A DNA stretch of 64,000 nucleotides, from positions 124,001 to 188,000 of the forward strand of contig NZ_JAQBOC010000076.1 in the NCBI RefSeq assembly GCF_028288225.1, read 5' to 3'. Within the stretch, counting starts at the first letter, position 1. Every line of letters starts with the position of its first letter. A program made the position numbers and the translations under genes. This DNA comes from Mucilaginibacter sp. Lineage in GTDB: Bacteria; Bacteroidota; Bacteroidia; Sphingobacteriales; Sphingobacteriaceae. This document shows positions 50,335-59,200 of the stretch, piece by piece. The notes below the pieces were generated by a model. The model was not told the DNA's origin and ran no database searches. It saw only the letters and a program-made list of their open reading frames with translations.

Positions 50335-52443
50335 TTGAATACCCAGGTATTTGAAACCCCCATTGAGTATTTAAAAGGCGTAGGCCTTCACCGTGCAGAG
50401 ATCTTAAAAAAAGAACTGCAGGTATTCAATTTTAGTGACCTTCTAAATTATTTCCCTTATAAATATATTGACCGTACGCGGTTTTATAAGATTAAGGATA
50501 TTCAGCCCGATCTGCCCTATGTACAGGTGCTGGCACGCTTAACCCATAAGGAAATAATTGGTGAGAAACGTACAAGTCGCCTGGTGGCACAGGCACATGA
50601 TGATACCGGGGTAATAGAGCTGGTATGGTTTCAGGGTATTAAATGGATAGAAAAAGCCCTTATCCCTGGTAAGGTGTATGTGTTATTTGGCAAACCCACT
50701 TTTTTTAACGGGAAAGCCCAAATGGCCCATCCAGAAATGGAGCTATATAGTACTGATGTACAACAACGTAAAGGGAATTTAACATTACAGCCTGCTTATA
50801 ACTCTACCGAAAAATTAAAACAATTCTCGTTAGATAGTAAAGGGATCATGAAGCTGGTAGCTGTATTATTAGAGCAGCAACTTAAGGATGTCCATGAAAA
50901 CCTGCCCTTATATCTTATTAACCGGTTTAAATTAACCGGTCGTGCCGAAGCTTATAAAAACATTCATTTCCCCGAAGATGCCGCTAAGCTTAACGAAGCT
51001 CAGTATCGCTTAAAATTTGAAGAATTATTTCTTTTACAGCTTAAGCTATTAAAAAACAAACTGCTTCACAGCCAAAAGTTTAAGGGTAATATTTTTGAAA
51101 GCGTTGGCAATACCTTTAATGAGTTTTATCATCATAAATTACCTTTTCCCTTAACAAATGCACAAAAGCGCGTTTTAAAAGAGATCAGGCAGGATACCCA
51201 GCGGGGTATACAAATGAACCGCCTTTTACAGGGCGATGTTGGCAGCGGCAAAACTGTTGTGGCCTTAATGAGCATGCTTATTGCTATTGACAACGGCTTT
51301 CAAACCTGTATTATGGCCCCTACCGAAATTTTGGCCAACCAGCATTATCAAACGATAAAAGAACTGGTTGGTGATGATTTTATTGAGGTAGGTTTGCTAA
51401 CGGGATCAACCAAACAAAAAGACAGGAAGGTACTGCATGAGCGATTAGAAAGCGGGCAGCTTAAAATATTAATAGGCACCCATGCGCTTATTGAAGATAA
51501 GGTACAATATAAAAACCTGGGTTTTGTTGTAATTGACGAGCAGCACCGTTTCGGTGTTGAGCAAAGGGCAAAGCTTTGGCGCAAAAACAGTATCCCGCCC
51601 CATATTTTGGTGATGACTGCCACCCCTATTCCCCGTACGCTTGCTATGACCTTATATGGCGACCTTGATATTTCAGTGATTGATGAACTTCCTGCCGGAC
51701 GCAAACCTATTCAAACTGTGCACTTTTATGAAAACCAGCGCTTAAGGATGTTTGGCTTTATGAAACAGGAAATTGCCAGGGGCAGGCAGGTATATGTGGT
51801 TTATCCGCTGATACAGGAAAGTGAAAAACTCGACCTTAAAAACCTGATGGATGGCATAGATGTAATGGCGCACGAGTTTCCCTTACCCGATTACCGGATA
51901 AGCATTGTACACGGAAAGATGAAGGCGGCTGATAAGCAATTTGAAATGAATCGCTTTATAAAAGGCGAAACGCAGATAATGGTGGCGACAACTGTAATTG
52001 AAGTTGGCGTAAATATTCCAAATGCCTCGGTAATGATCATTGAAAATGCCGAACGTTTCGGCCTGTCACAGTTGCACCAACTACGGGGGCGTGTGGGCCG
52101 GGGTGCCGAACAATCGTTCTGTATATTAATGAGCAGTCATAAATTAAGTCCTGATGGCAGAATAAGGCTTAACACAATGGTTAAAACCAATAACGGCTTT
52201 GAAATAGCAGAAACAGACTTGCAATTGCGCGGGCCGGGAAATATTGAAGGTACCCAGCAAAGCGGGGTTCTCGATTTAAAAGTTGCCAACCTGGTTACAG
52301 ATCAGGAGTTGCTGATCCAGGTACGTAAATGTGTTGAAGGCATTTTTGAAAAAGATCCACAGCTTGCTTTGCCTGAAAACCAAATCCTGCATCAATCATT
52401 TAAATCAAAAAAAGATGGCTTGAGCTGGGATAAGATCTCGTAA
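50335..52443 (+). CDS. recG: ATP-dependent DNA helicase RecG
   Basis: Branch-migration helicase, 702 aa, full length. The N-terminal wedge/OB domain is at about 1-230. Walker A is GDVGSGKTVVA (about 300-310), with MAPTEILANQHY, VIDEQHRFGVEQR, MTATPIPRTLAMT, STVIEVGVNIPNASVMIIE-type motif (reading VATTVIEVGV) and QLRGRVGRG in the right order. A TTG start at 50,335 (NTQVFETPIEYLKGVG follows) is required because no ATG lies near. There is no signal peptide. Confidence 0.95.
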   Translation: MNTQVFETPIEYLKGVGLHRAEILKKELQVFNFSDLLNYFPYKYIDRTRFYKIKDIQPDLPYVQVLARLTHKEIIGEKRTSRLVAQAHDDTGVIELVWFQGIKWIEKALIPGKVYVLFGKPTFFNGKAQMAHPEMELYSTDVQQRKGNLTLQPAYNSTEKLKQFSLDSKGIMKLVAVLLEQQLKDVHENLPLYLINRFKLTGRAEAYKNIHFPEDAAKLNEAQYRLKFEELFLLQLKLLKNKLLHSQKFKGNIFESVGNTFNEFYHHKLPFPLTNAQKRVLKEIRQDTQRGIQMNRLLQGDVGSGKTVVALMSMLIAIDNGFQTCIMAPTEILANQHYQTIKELVGDDFIEVGLLTGSTKQKDRKVLHERLESGQLKILIGTHALIEDKVQYKNLGFVVIDEQHRFGVEQRAKLWRKNSIPPHILVMTATPIPRTLAMTLYGDLDISVIDELPAGRKPIQTVHFYENQRLRMFGFMKQEIARGRQVYVVYPLIQESEKLDLKNLMDGIDVMAHEFPLPDYRISIVHGKMKAADKQFEMNRFIKGETQIMVATTVIEVGVNIPNASVMIIENAERFGLSQLHQLRGRVGRGAEQSFCILMSSHKLSPDGRIRLNTMVKTNNGFEIAETDLQLRGPGNIEGTQQSGVLDLKVANLVTDQELLIQVRKCVEGIFEKDPQLALPENQILHQSFKSKKDGLSWDKIS

Positions 52444-52552
52444 TCATTACATTCTCTTTACACTTTTCCGGAATGCCACAATCTTACAGGCTCAAATTTA
52501 TAACTGCGTTGCTTATTTTCTCCAAAATTGTAAGCACCTATTAATACATGCA

Positions 52553-52585
52553 ACAAAAAACCCTCCAAAATAAGGGAGGGTTATT
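52553..52585 (-). terminator. Terminator downstream of the RiPP precursor pair
   Basis: Stem AACCCTCC/GGAGGGTT with an 8-nt loop; the minus-strand copy is followed by six Ts. It lies 45 bases past the last precursor's stop codon and could also serve recG from the other side. Confidence 0.75.
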
Positions 52586-52629
52586 AAATCATTCTGCTCA
52601 ATCAGCCGGTTGGCTAATAGCGCAATGAA

Positions 52630-52815
52630 TTAAGAGCAGCCAAGAAAAGTCCCGTGCCCCGCAGCACTGCAATAGGCAGGCGCGCAACCAATTTGGTAAA
52701 TACCACCAGTACAACTGGTATATCCGCTTACACCACCAGTAATCTGTTTTAATTCGTTCTTGGTTAATTCTTTTTCCAGGCTAAGTTTGCCCATTGGTTT
52801 TTTTTCCTTTTTCAT
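52630..52815 (-). CDS. GG-leader RiPP/bacteriocin-like precursor peptide B
   Basis: A 61-aa peptide. The leader of 28 residues ends in Gly-Gly (LEKELTKNELKQITGG), fitting C39 peptidase/GG-leader precursors common in Bacteroidota. The core of 33 residues (starting VSGYTSCTGGIYQIG) has four cysteines spaced 8, 4 and 10 residues apart, which would allow thioether or disulfide bridges. No modification enzyme, C39 exporter or immunity gene is adjacent. It follows the related gene 52,876-53,058 on the same strand. Confidence 0.75.
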   Translation of the reverse strand: MKKEKKPMGKLSLEKELTKNELKQITGGVSGYTSCTGGIYQIGCAPAYCSAAGHGTFLGCS

Positions 52816-52875
52816 GATAATAATTGGTTTAGTTTATTAAATCTCAACCAGCCGGTTGGCTAATAGCGCATTGAA

Positions 52876-53058
52876 TTAAGAGCAGCCAAGAAAAGTCCCG
52901 TGCGGCCCAGTACAATAGGCAGGCGCGCAACCAATTTGATAAATACCATCACTACAACTGGTATATCCGGTCACACCACCAGTAATCTGTTTTAATTCGT
53001 TCTTGGTTAATTCTTTTTCCAGGCTAAGTTTGCCCATTGATTTTTTTTCCTTTTTCAT
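52876..53058 (-). CDS. GG-leader RiPP/bacteriocin-like precursor peptide A
   Basis: A 60-aa peptide. Its leader differs from peptide B by one residue (Ser for Pro at position 7). The core of 32 residues starts VTGYTSCSDGIYQIG; cysteine spacing is 8, 4 and 9. The shared IYQIGCAPAYC and GTFLGCS blocks are conserved while the intervening residues vary, which suggests selection on the bridges. It is the upstream gene of the pair. The promoter would lie in the 238-bp AT-rich gap 53,059-53,296, where nothing else is visible. Confidence 0.75.
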   Translation of the reverse strand: MKKEKKSMGKLSLEKELTKNELKQITGGVTGYTSCSDGIYQIGCAPAYCTGPHGTFLGCS

Positions 53059-53296
53059 GATAATAACTGGTTTAGTTTATTAAATGTAAGGATATATTTA
53101 TTAATTACAAATATTATTTAATAAATAACTTTTATCATGTCAATAAAGCAAAACAAAATTATTAAATAATTATACACAAAATGATAAATGGTTTAAGCTG
53201 GGACGAAATCCCGTGATACTTTAAGATTTGCAAAGTTTTAAAAACTTCCTAAATCTGTTTTGCTAAACCATATATTTACAATTCAACTTTATAACA

Positions 53297-54682
53297 ATGA
53301 AAATTAAACTTATACTCCTATCCGCCCTTATTTTAGCAAGTGGACTCCTAAAAGCCCAGGATTCCGTAATGATCAGAAAGATCTATGATGAAGAGCTGGT
53401 TAACGGGCAATGTTATGGAAATCTTCATTACCTGTGTAAAAATATTGGTCAGCGCATAAGCGGCTCGGCAAACGCGCAAAAGGCTGTTGAATGGGGTAAA
53501 AAGCTGATGGAAAGCTACGGCTTTGACCGTGTTTTTTTACAACCGGTAATGGTACCGCATTGGGTGCGCGGCGCTAAAGAAGAAGGAACAATAATTAAAG
53601 GTGACACTAAGATCAGTATACATATAGCTGCTTTGGGCATGTCGGTAGCTACTCCAAAAAATGGCATAACCGCACCCGTTATTGAGGTTCATAGCTTAAA
53701 AGAGCTTGAAACGCTTGGTAAAGATGTTATTAAAGGAAAGATTGTTTTCTTTAACCGCCCGTTTGATCCTAAATTTATTGAAACACTATGGGCTTACGGA
53801 ACGGCGGGCGATCAGCGTAATGCAGGGCCCGCTGCTGCTGCAAAATACGGCGCAGTTGGCGTAATTGTACGCTCATTGACCGAAAGCCTTGATAATTATC
53901 CGCATACAGGTGCAACCTCAGTTGTAAAAAATGGAATTAATATTCCCGCGGCCGCAATTTCAACAATTGATGCCAACAAATTAAGCACGATGCTTAAAAT
54001 GAGGTCGTTACCCGCCGTTAAGTTCTATTTTAAACAGAGCTGTAAAACACTGCCCGATGCACCATCATTCAATGTAGTGGGTGAAATGAAAGGCACTGAA
54101 AATCCTAATAAATTTATAACAGTTGGCGGTCACCTTGATTCATGGGACCTGGCCGAAGGTGCGCATGATGATGGTACAGGTGTAATGCAATCTGTTGAGG
54201 CGCTGCGCCTGCTTAAAGTTTTGGGATATAAACCTAAAAACTCCATAAGAGCGGTATTTTTTATAAATGAAGAAAACGGCGACAGAGGTGGCATTAAATA
54301 TGCTGAACTTGCTGAACAGAATAAGGAAGAGCATATTGCAGCCATAGAATCAGACCTGGGTGGATTTACATCAAGAGGCTTTACCTTTGAAGGAGTATCA
54401 CCGGCATGGATTCAAAATATTAATGGCAAATGGGGTAAACTGCTGGCACCCTATGGATCAGGTACCCTTGTAGCCGGTGGTGGAGGAAGCGATATTGGCC
54501 CTTTAATTGAAAAACAGAAAGGCATAGTATTGATTGGCTATTTACCCGATTCGCAGCGTTATTTTGATGTACACCATACACCTAATGACGTTTTTGAAAA
54601 TGTGAACAAACGCGAACTTGAACTAGGTGCAGCATCAATGGCCTCATTGATCTATCTGATAGATATGCATGGGTTTAATTAG
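53297..54682 (+). CDS. Exported M28 family aminopeptidase with PA domain
   Basis: A 461-aa peptidase with signal peptide (residues 1-20, ending LLKAQ). A protease-associated insertion (about 115-230, GKIVFFNRPFDPKF) is followed by the M28 zinc core: HLDSWDLAEGAHDDGTGV (His about 279, bridging Asp about 291), NEENGDRGG (Glu pair), SDLGGF and VHHTPNDVFE (His about 434). It should hydrolyse small peptides outside the cytoplasm. Its neighbours are the divergent RiPP pair and a downstream MFS exporter; a functional link is not shown. Confidence 0.9.
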   Translation: MKIKLILLSALILASGLLKAQDSVMIRKIYDEELVNGQCYGNLHYLCKNIGQRISGSANAQKAVEWGKKLMESYGFDRVFLQPVMVPHWVRGAKEEGTIIKGDTKISIHIAALGMSVATPKNGITAPVIEVHSLKELETLGKDVIKGKIVFFNRPFDPKFIETLWAYGTAGDQRNAGPAAAAKYGAVGVIVRSLTESLDNYPHTGATSVVKNGINIPAAAISTIDANKLSTMLKMRSLPAVKFYFKQSCKTLPDAPSFNVVGEMKGTENPNKFITVGGHLDSWDLAEGAHDDGTGVMQSVEALRLLKVLGYKPKNSIRAVFFINEENGDRGGIKYAELAEQNKEEHIAAIESDLGGFTSRGFTFEGVSPAWIQNINGKWGKLLAPYGSGTLVAGGGGSDIGPLIEKQKGIVLIGYLPDSQRYFDVHHTPNDVFENVNKRELELGAASMASLIYLIDMHGFN

Positions 54683-54697
54683 AAAATTCTTTTAAAG

Positions 54698-54730
54698 AAA
54701 TCGAAGTCCTAAAAACTTCGATTTTTTTAT
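54698..54730 (+). terminator. Rho-independent terminator of the M28 gene
   Basis: Stem AAATCGAAGT/ACTTCGATTT with a 7-nt loop and seven Ts, 16 bases past the stop. Confidence 0.8.
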
Positions 54731-54773
54731 TAAGCCGTAAATAGTAATTTTACGCACCACAAAAAAATCATTA

Positions 54774-56063
54774 GTGTCAGAAGAAGGCGAAAGTAAACAC
54801 AAACCCGATTCCTTTGCAGCTTTGCGCTATAAAGATTTCCGCTCTTTTCTCGGGATGCGTTTTTTTTTCACATTCGCCAACCAGATGCAGGCTGTAATAA
54901 TTGGCTTTTACGTTTATCAGCTTACAAAAAGTGCATTTGCATTAGGTTTGGTCGGCCTTTGTGAAGCCTTGCCCGCTATCGGCATTGCTATGTATGGCGG
55001 TTATGTAGCCGATAAATCTGAAAAGAGGAAAATGCTGCTCACCATTTCCTGTTTGATATTTTTTGCTTCCATTGTAATGTTTATAGTTACCATGAAAACC
55101 ATGGGCCCATACATTCACAAAAGCTGGATAGTCCCTATCATATATTTTATGGTATTTTTAAATGGATTGGCCCGGGCCTTTTACGGTCCGGCTACCTTTA
55201 CCATTTATGCGCAAAGTATCCCCAAAGAACTTTACGCTAATGGAAGTACCTGGAGCAGCTCAAGCTGGCAGGTCGCCTCTATCCTTGGCCCGGCAGCAGG
55301 TGGTTTAATTTATGGGTTTTATGGAATAACCATAGCATTCAGCGTGATAATTGTTATTCTGCTACTTTCAATTATACTTATCTACCTGTTACGCTCCTAT
55401 CCTCCTGTATTTATACCTAAAGAAAATATATGGGTAAGTCTAAGAGAGGGGTTATCTTTTGTATTTAATAGCAAAATGCTCATCTGGGCCATGAGCCTCG
55501 ACTTATTTTCGGTGTTTTTTGGCGGCGCTGTTGCGCTTTTACCTGTATTTGCCAATGATATTCTTAAGGTTGGCTCCGAGGGGTTAGGGATAATGCGTGC
55601 CACATCATCGTTAGGTGCTGTTTTAACAATGCTGGCAATGGCCAGGTTCTCGCCTATGGGTAAACCGTGGCGTAACCTGTTAATTGCCGTTGCAGGTTTT
55701 GGTTTATCCATTATATGCTTTGGCTTATCACGCAGCTTCTACCTGTCGCTCCTATTTCTGTTTACCGAGGGAGCTTTTGATAGCATCAGCGTAATTATCA
55801 GGGGTACTATTATGCAGCTGTTGACACCCGACCATATGCGTGGCAGGGTATCAGCCGTTAACTCCATGTTTATCGGTTCATCAAATGAGATAGGTGCATT
55901 TGAATCGGGCACTGCCGCAAAATTATTAGGAACAGTTACGTCGGTTATTTTTGGCGGCACCATGACGCTGGCAATTGTAACCATAACCTTCTTTAAAACC
56001 AAAAAGCTAATCCCATTATCGTTAAGCCAGATCCAAAAACCAGAAACCGTTACCACCGAATAA
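54774..56063 (+). CDS. MFS transporter (EntS-like)
   Basis: A 429-aa major-facilitator permease. It starts at GTG 54,774. Twelve hydrophobic segments are visible. Loop 2-3 has GGYVADKSEKRKMLL (about 76-90), the family signature G-x-x-x-D-x-x-x-[KR]-R. The GPAAGGLIYGFYG motif is in TM5-6 and MRGRVSAVNSMFIG in loop 10-11. Similar to enterobactin/macrolide efflux proteins. The substrate is unknown. It is separated from the M28 gene by a terminator, so it is transcribed on its own. Confidence 0.88.
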   Translation: MSEEGESKHKPDSFAALRYKDFRSFLGMRFFFTFANQMQAVIIGFYVYQLTKSAFALGLVGLCEALPAIGIAMYGGYVADKSEKRKMLLTISCLIFFASIVMFIVTMKTMGPYIHKSWIVPIIYFMVFLNGLARAFYGPATFTIYAQSIPKELYANGSTWSSSSWQVASILGPAAGGLIYGFYGITIAFSVIIVILLLSIILIYLLRSYPPVFIPKENIWVSLREGLSFVFNSKMLIWAMSLDLFSVFFGGAVALLPVFANDILKVGSEGLGIMRATSSLGAVLTMLAMARFSPMGKPWRNLLIAVAGFGLSIICFGLSRSFYLSLLFLFTEGAFDSISVIIRGTIMQLLTPDHMRGRVSAVNSMFIGSSNEIGAFESGTAAKLLGTVTSVIFGGTMTLAIVTITFFKTKKLIPLSLSQIQKPETVTTE

Positions 56064-56244
56064 ATTGCGCCTATTATTCTGGACTTGTAGCAAAGCCGAT
56101 CCTTTTGGCTTTCATCCAATTACATAACCTTTATTTAAAAACATCGTAAAAGGTACCCAACAGTTTGATATATGTTTATGATGGCCAACCATGCTTTCAA
56201 TTGCCATTATAACCGGATAACCTGCTGATAAGAAAATATTGGTA

Positions 56245-59200
56245 ATGTTATATTCCTTCCTAAAATTATTTATTTTGCCCCTGGCATTGTTATTCAGCAT
56301 TTTACTATTGCTCAATAACAGTGTAAATGCTCAAAATAAGGTAATAAAGTTCTCGTCCCTAACCATTGATGATGGTCTTTCTCAAAGCGATGTGAAATGT
56401 ATTATAAAAGATCATTTAGGATTCATGTGGTTTTCAACAGATGATGGATTAAACCGCTATGATGGCTATAACTTTACTGTTTACAGGCACAACCCAAAGG
56501 ATCTGCACTCCTTACCCGCTAATAATATCACTAATATTCTTGAAGATAAGGAAGGCCATATATGGATTGGAAGTGGCAACGGGCTAAGTGAATATAACAG
56601 GAATTCCAACTCTTTTACCACTTTAATTTCAAACAGAAATGATGAAAGTACATTATCAAGCCCTGATATAAATTACATTTTTCAGGATAGTAAAAATAAT
56701 ATATGGGTTGCTACCTATTCAGGTTTGAATCTGCTGGATGCAAAAACGAAAAAATTTAAAAGATTTTTCTACACCAAAAATCACGATGATATTGTCGGGC
56801 ACCATATTAACGCTATAACCGAAGACAATGAGGGCAACTTATGGCTGGGCACAGGTGGCGGGCTGATACAGTTTAATTATGGTACCGGTTTTACAAAGCT
56901 TTATTTGCATGGCGATAAAAATAGTTTAAGCAATAACCAGATAAACACCCTGTTGAAAAATACTGATGGCAATTTATACATCGGCACGGTTGGCAGCGGT
57001 CTTGACCTGTTCAATATCAAAACAAAAACCTTTACCAATTTTTCGCATCAGCCTGGCAATGCTAACTCCTTAGTTAATAATAATGTATTTGCTTTAACCT
57101 ACGGCATTGATAAAAAAATATGGGTTGGCACAGAGGACGGCCTCGACCTGTTTGATGAAAATAAAGGGATATTTACAAAATACATCAGTGACAATAAGTC
57201 AACAACCAGCGAAAATAATTCTATAAACTGCATTTATAATAACGAGGGCATTTTATGGCTCGGAACTTATGAAGCGGGCGTAAAGTTTTATGATACCAAT
57301 CTATCATTGTTTGATTATTTCCATAAAGATCTTCTTAGTCCTGATGGATTGAGCAATAATATAGTTACCTCTTTTGCCGAAACTGAGAAAGGATACTGGA
57401 TAGGCACCGACGGTGGCGGTTTAAACTTTTTAAACTCTTCAACACAAAAATTCACGCATTATTTTCCACAGCCGGGAAATAAAAATTCCGTGAGCGGTAA
57501 ACATGTAATTAGATTATTGAACGACAGCAAAAAAAACCTTTGGATAGGATATTACGGTGCCGGGCTTGATTTAATGAATATCCGAACCAAAAGCTTTACC
57601 CATTATACGGTTGGCAGCAAACCAAATCAAATAAGCGGAGCAAATGTTTTTGGAATTGCCGAAGACAAAAACGGGAACATTTGGGTAGGTATGGATGGCG
57701 CAGGCCTTAATGTTATCAGTAACTCAAAAGTTATAAAGCGGTATCAATATACATCGGCTGACACTATTCATTCTTTGTCAAACAATGATATACAAACCAT
57801 TTACAGGGACAGGGAAAACAACATGTGGATCGGCACCTATGCCGGCTTAAATCTTTACAATCCGGCTACTGACAATTTTACCCACTTTAAACCTTATAAC
57901 AGCGGCCTGTCAAGCAATGTTATCATTTCGATATTTGAAGATGCGAAAGGAAACATTTGGGTTGGCACCCTTGGAGGTGGCCTTAACTTATATGACAAGC
58001 ATAAAAGAACTTTCTCCGCCTATGTATTCCCCGGTGGCTCGAACTACTCAATAATTAATAGCATTACTGAGGACGACAATGGTTTTATATGGGTTAGTAC
58101 CAATGCCGGTATTATAAGTTTTAAGCCTAATACAAATAATTTTAGAAAATATACTATTTCAAATAACCTGCAGGGCTATGAGTTTTTTATGGGAGCCGGG
58201 TTAAAGGCTCTCAATGGCGAATTGCTTTTTGGCGGTCACAAGGGCTTCAACATAATTGACCCTTACCAACTGGCTGTAAATAAAAATAAACACCATGTAG
58301 TATTTACTGATTTTCAGCTATTCAATAAAAAGGTAGCCATAGGCGATGGCTCTGTTCTTAAACAGTCTATTACCCAAACAAAAGAGATCAGGCTTAAATA
58401 TGCACAATCAGTTTTCACTATTGAGTACAGCGCTTTAAATTATACACTGCCCGAAATGAACTCCTATGCTTATATGCTGGAGGAATTTGAAAACAGCTGG
58501 AATTATGTGGGTACGCAAAGAAAAGCTACCTACACTAATCTTGACCCCGGCGAATATACTTTTAAAGTAAAAGCGGCCAATAGTGATGGCATTTGGAATG
58601 ACGCACCTGCTACTATTAAAATTATAATAATACCGCCTTTTTATATGACTTGGTGGCTCAGGATAGGGATTCTTTTGGCAATTTGCCTGGTTATTTACAG
58701 TTATTACCGTTACCGCATATTTACCATAAAGGCACAGAAAAAAATATTACAAAAGCTGGTTAAAGAACAAACCGCCGAAGTAGTTAAAAAATCTGAAGAG
58801 CTTCAAAATCAGTCGGAAGAATTACAATCACTAAATGAAGAGCTGCTGGCACAATCCGAAGAGTTGCAATCACAGTCGGATTATTTACAAGAGTTAAATA
58901 ACGAGTTGAAGGATCAGAAAGACCAGGAGCTGCAGGCACGTAAAGAAGCCGAAAAGGCAAATAAAGCCAAAAGTGTTTTTTTGGCTACCATGAGCCATGA
59001 GATAAGGACACCTATGAATGGTGTATTGGGCATGACATCGTTGCTTTGTGAAACGCCATTGAATGCCGAGCAGCGGGAATATGCTGATATTATTAAAGTT
59101 AGTGGAGAAAACCTGCTAAATGTAATTAATGATATCCTGGATTTCTCGAAAATAGAATCGGGCCAGATGGAACTTGATCATCACGAGTTTGACCTAAGAC

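Larger units (their letters stand above)
52610..53100. repeat. Tandem duplication of about 246 bp carrying two peptide genes
   Basis: The two precursor genes and their flanks repeat at a distance of 246 bp (stop codons at 52,630 and 52,876). The flanking word AGCCGGTTGGCTAATAGCGCA occurs beyond each 3' end and the ATG-proximal leader DNA is nearly identical. The cores differ at several residues. Confidence 0.85.

Noticed and set aside
53297..56063. M28 peptidase and MFS transporter as dedicated processing/export genes for the RiPP pair
   Set aside because: They lie on the opposite strand, are separated by a terminator, and are ordinary families not known for GG-leader processing. Proximity alone is not enough.
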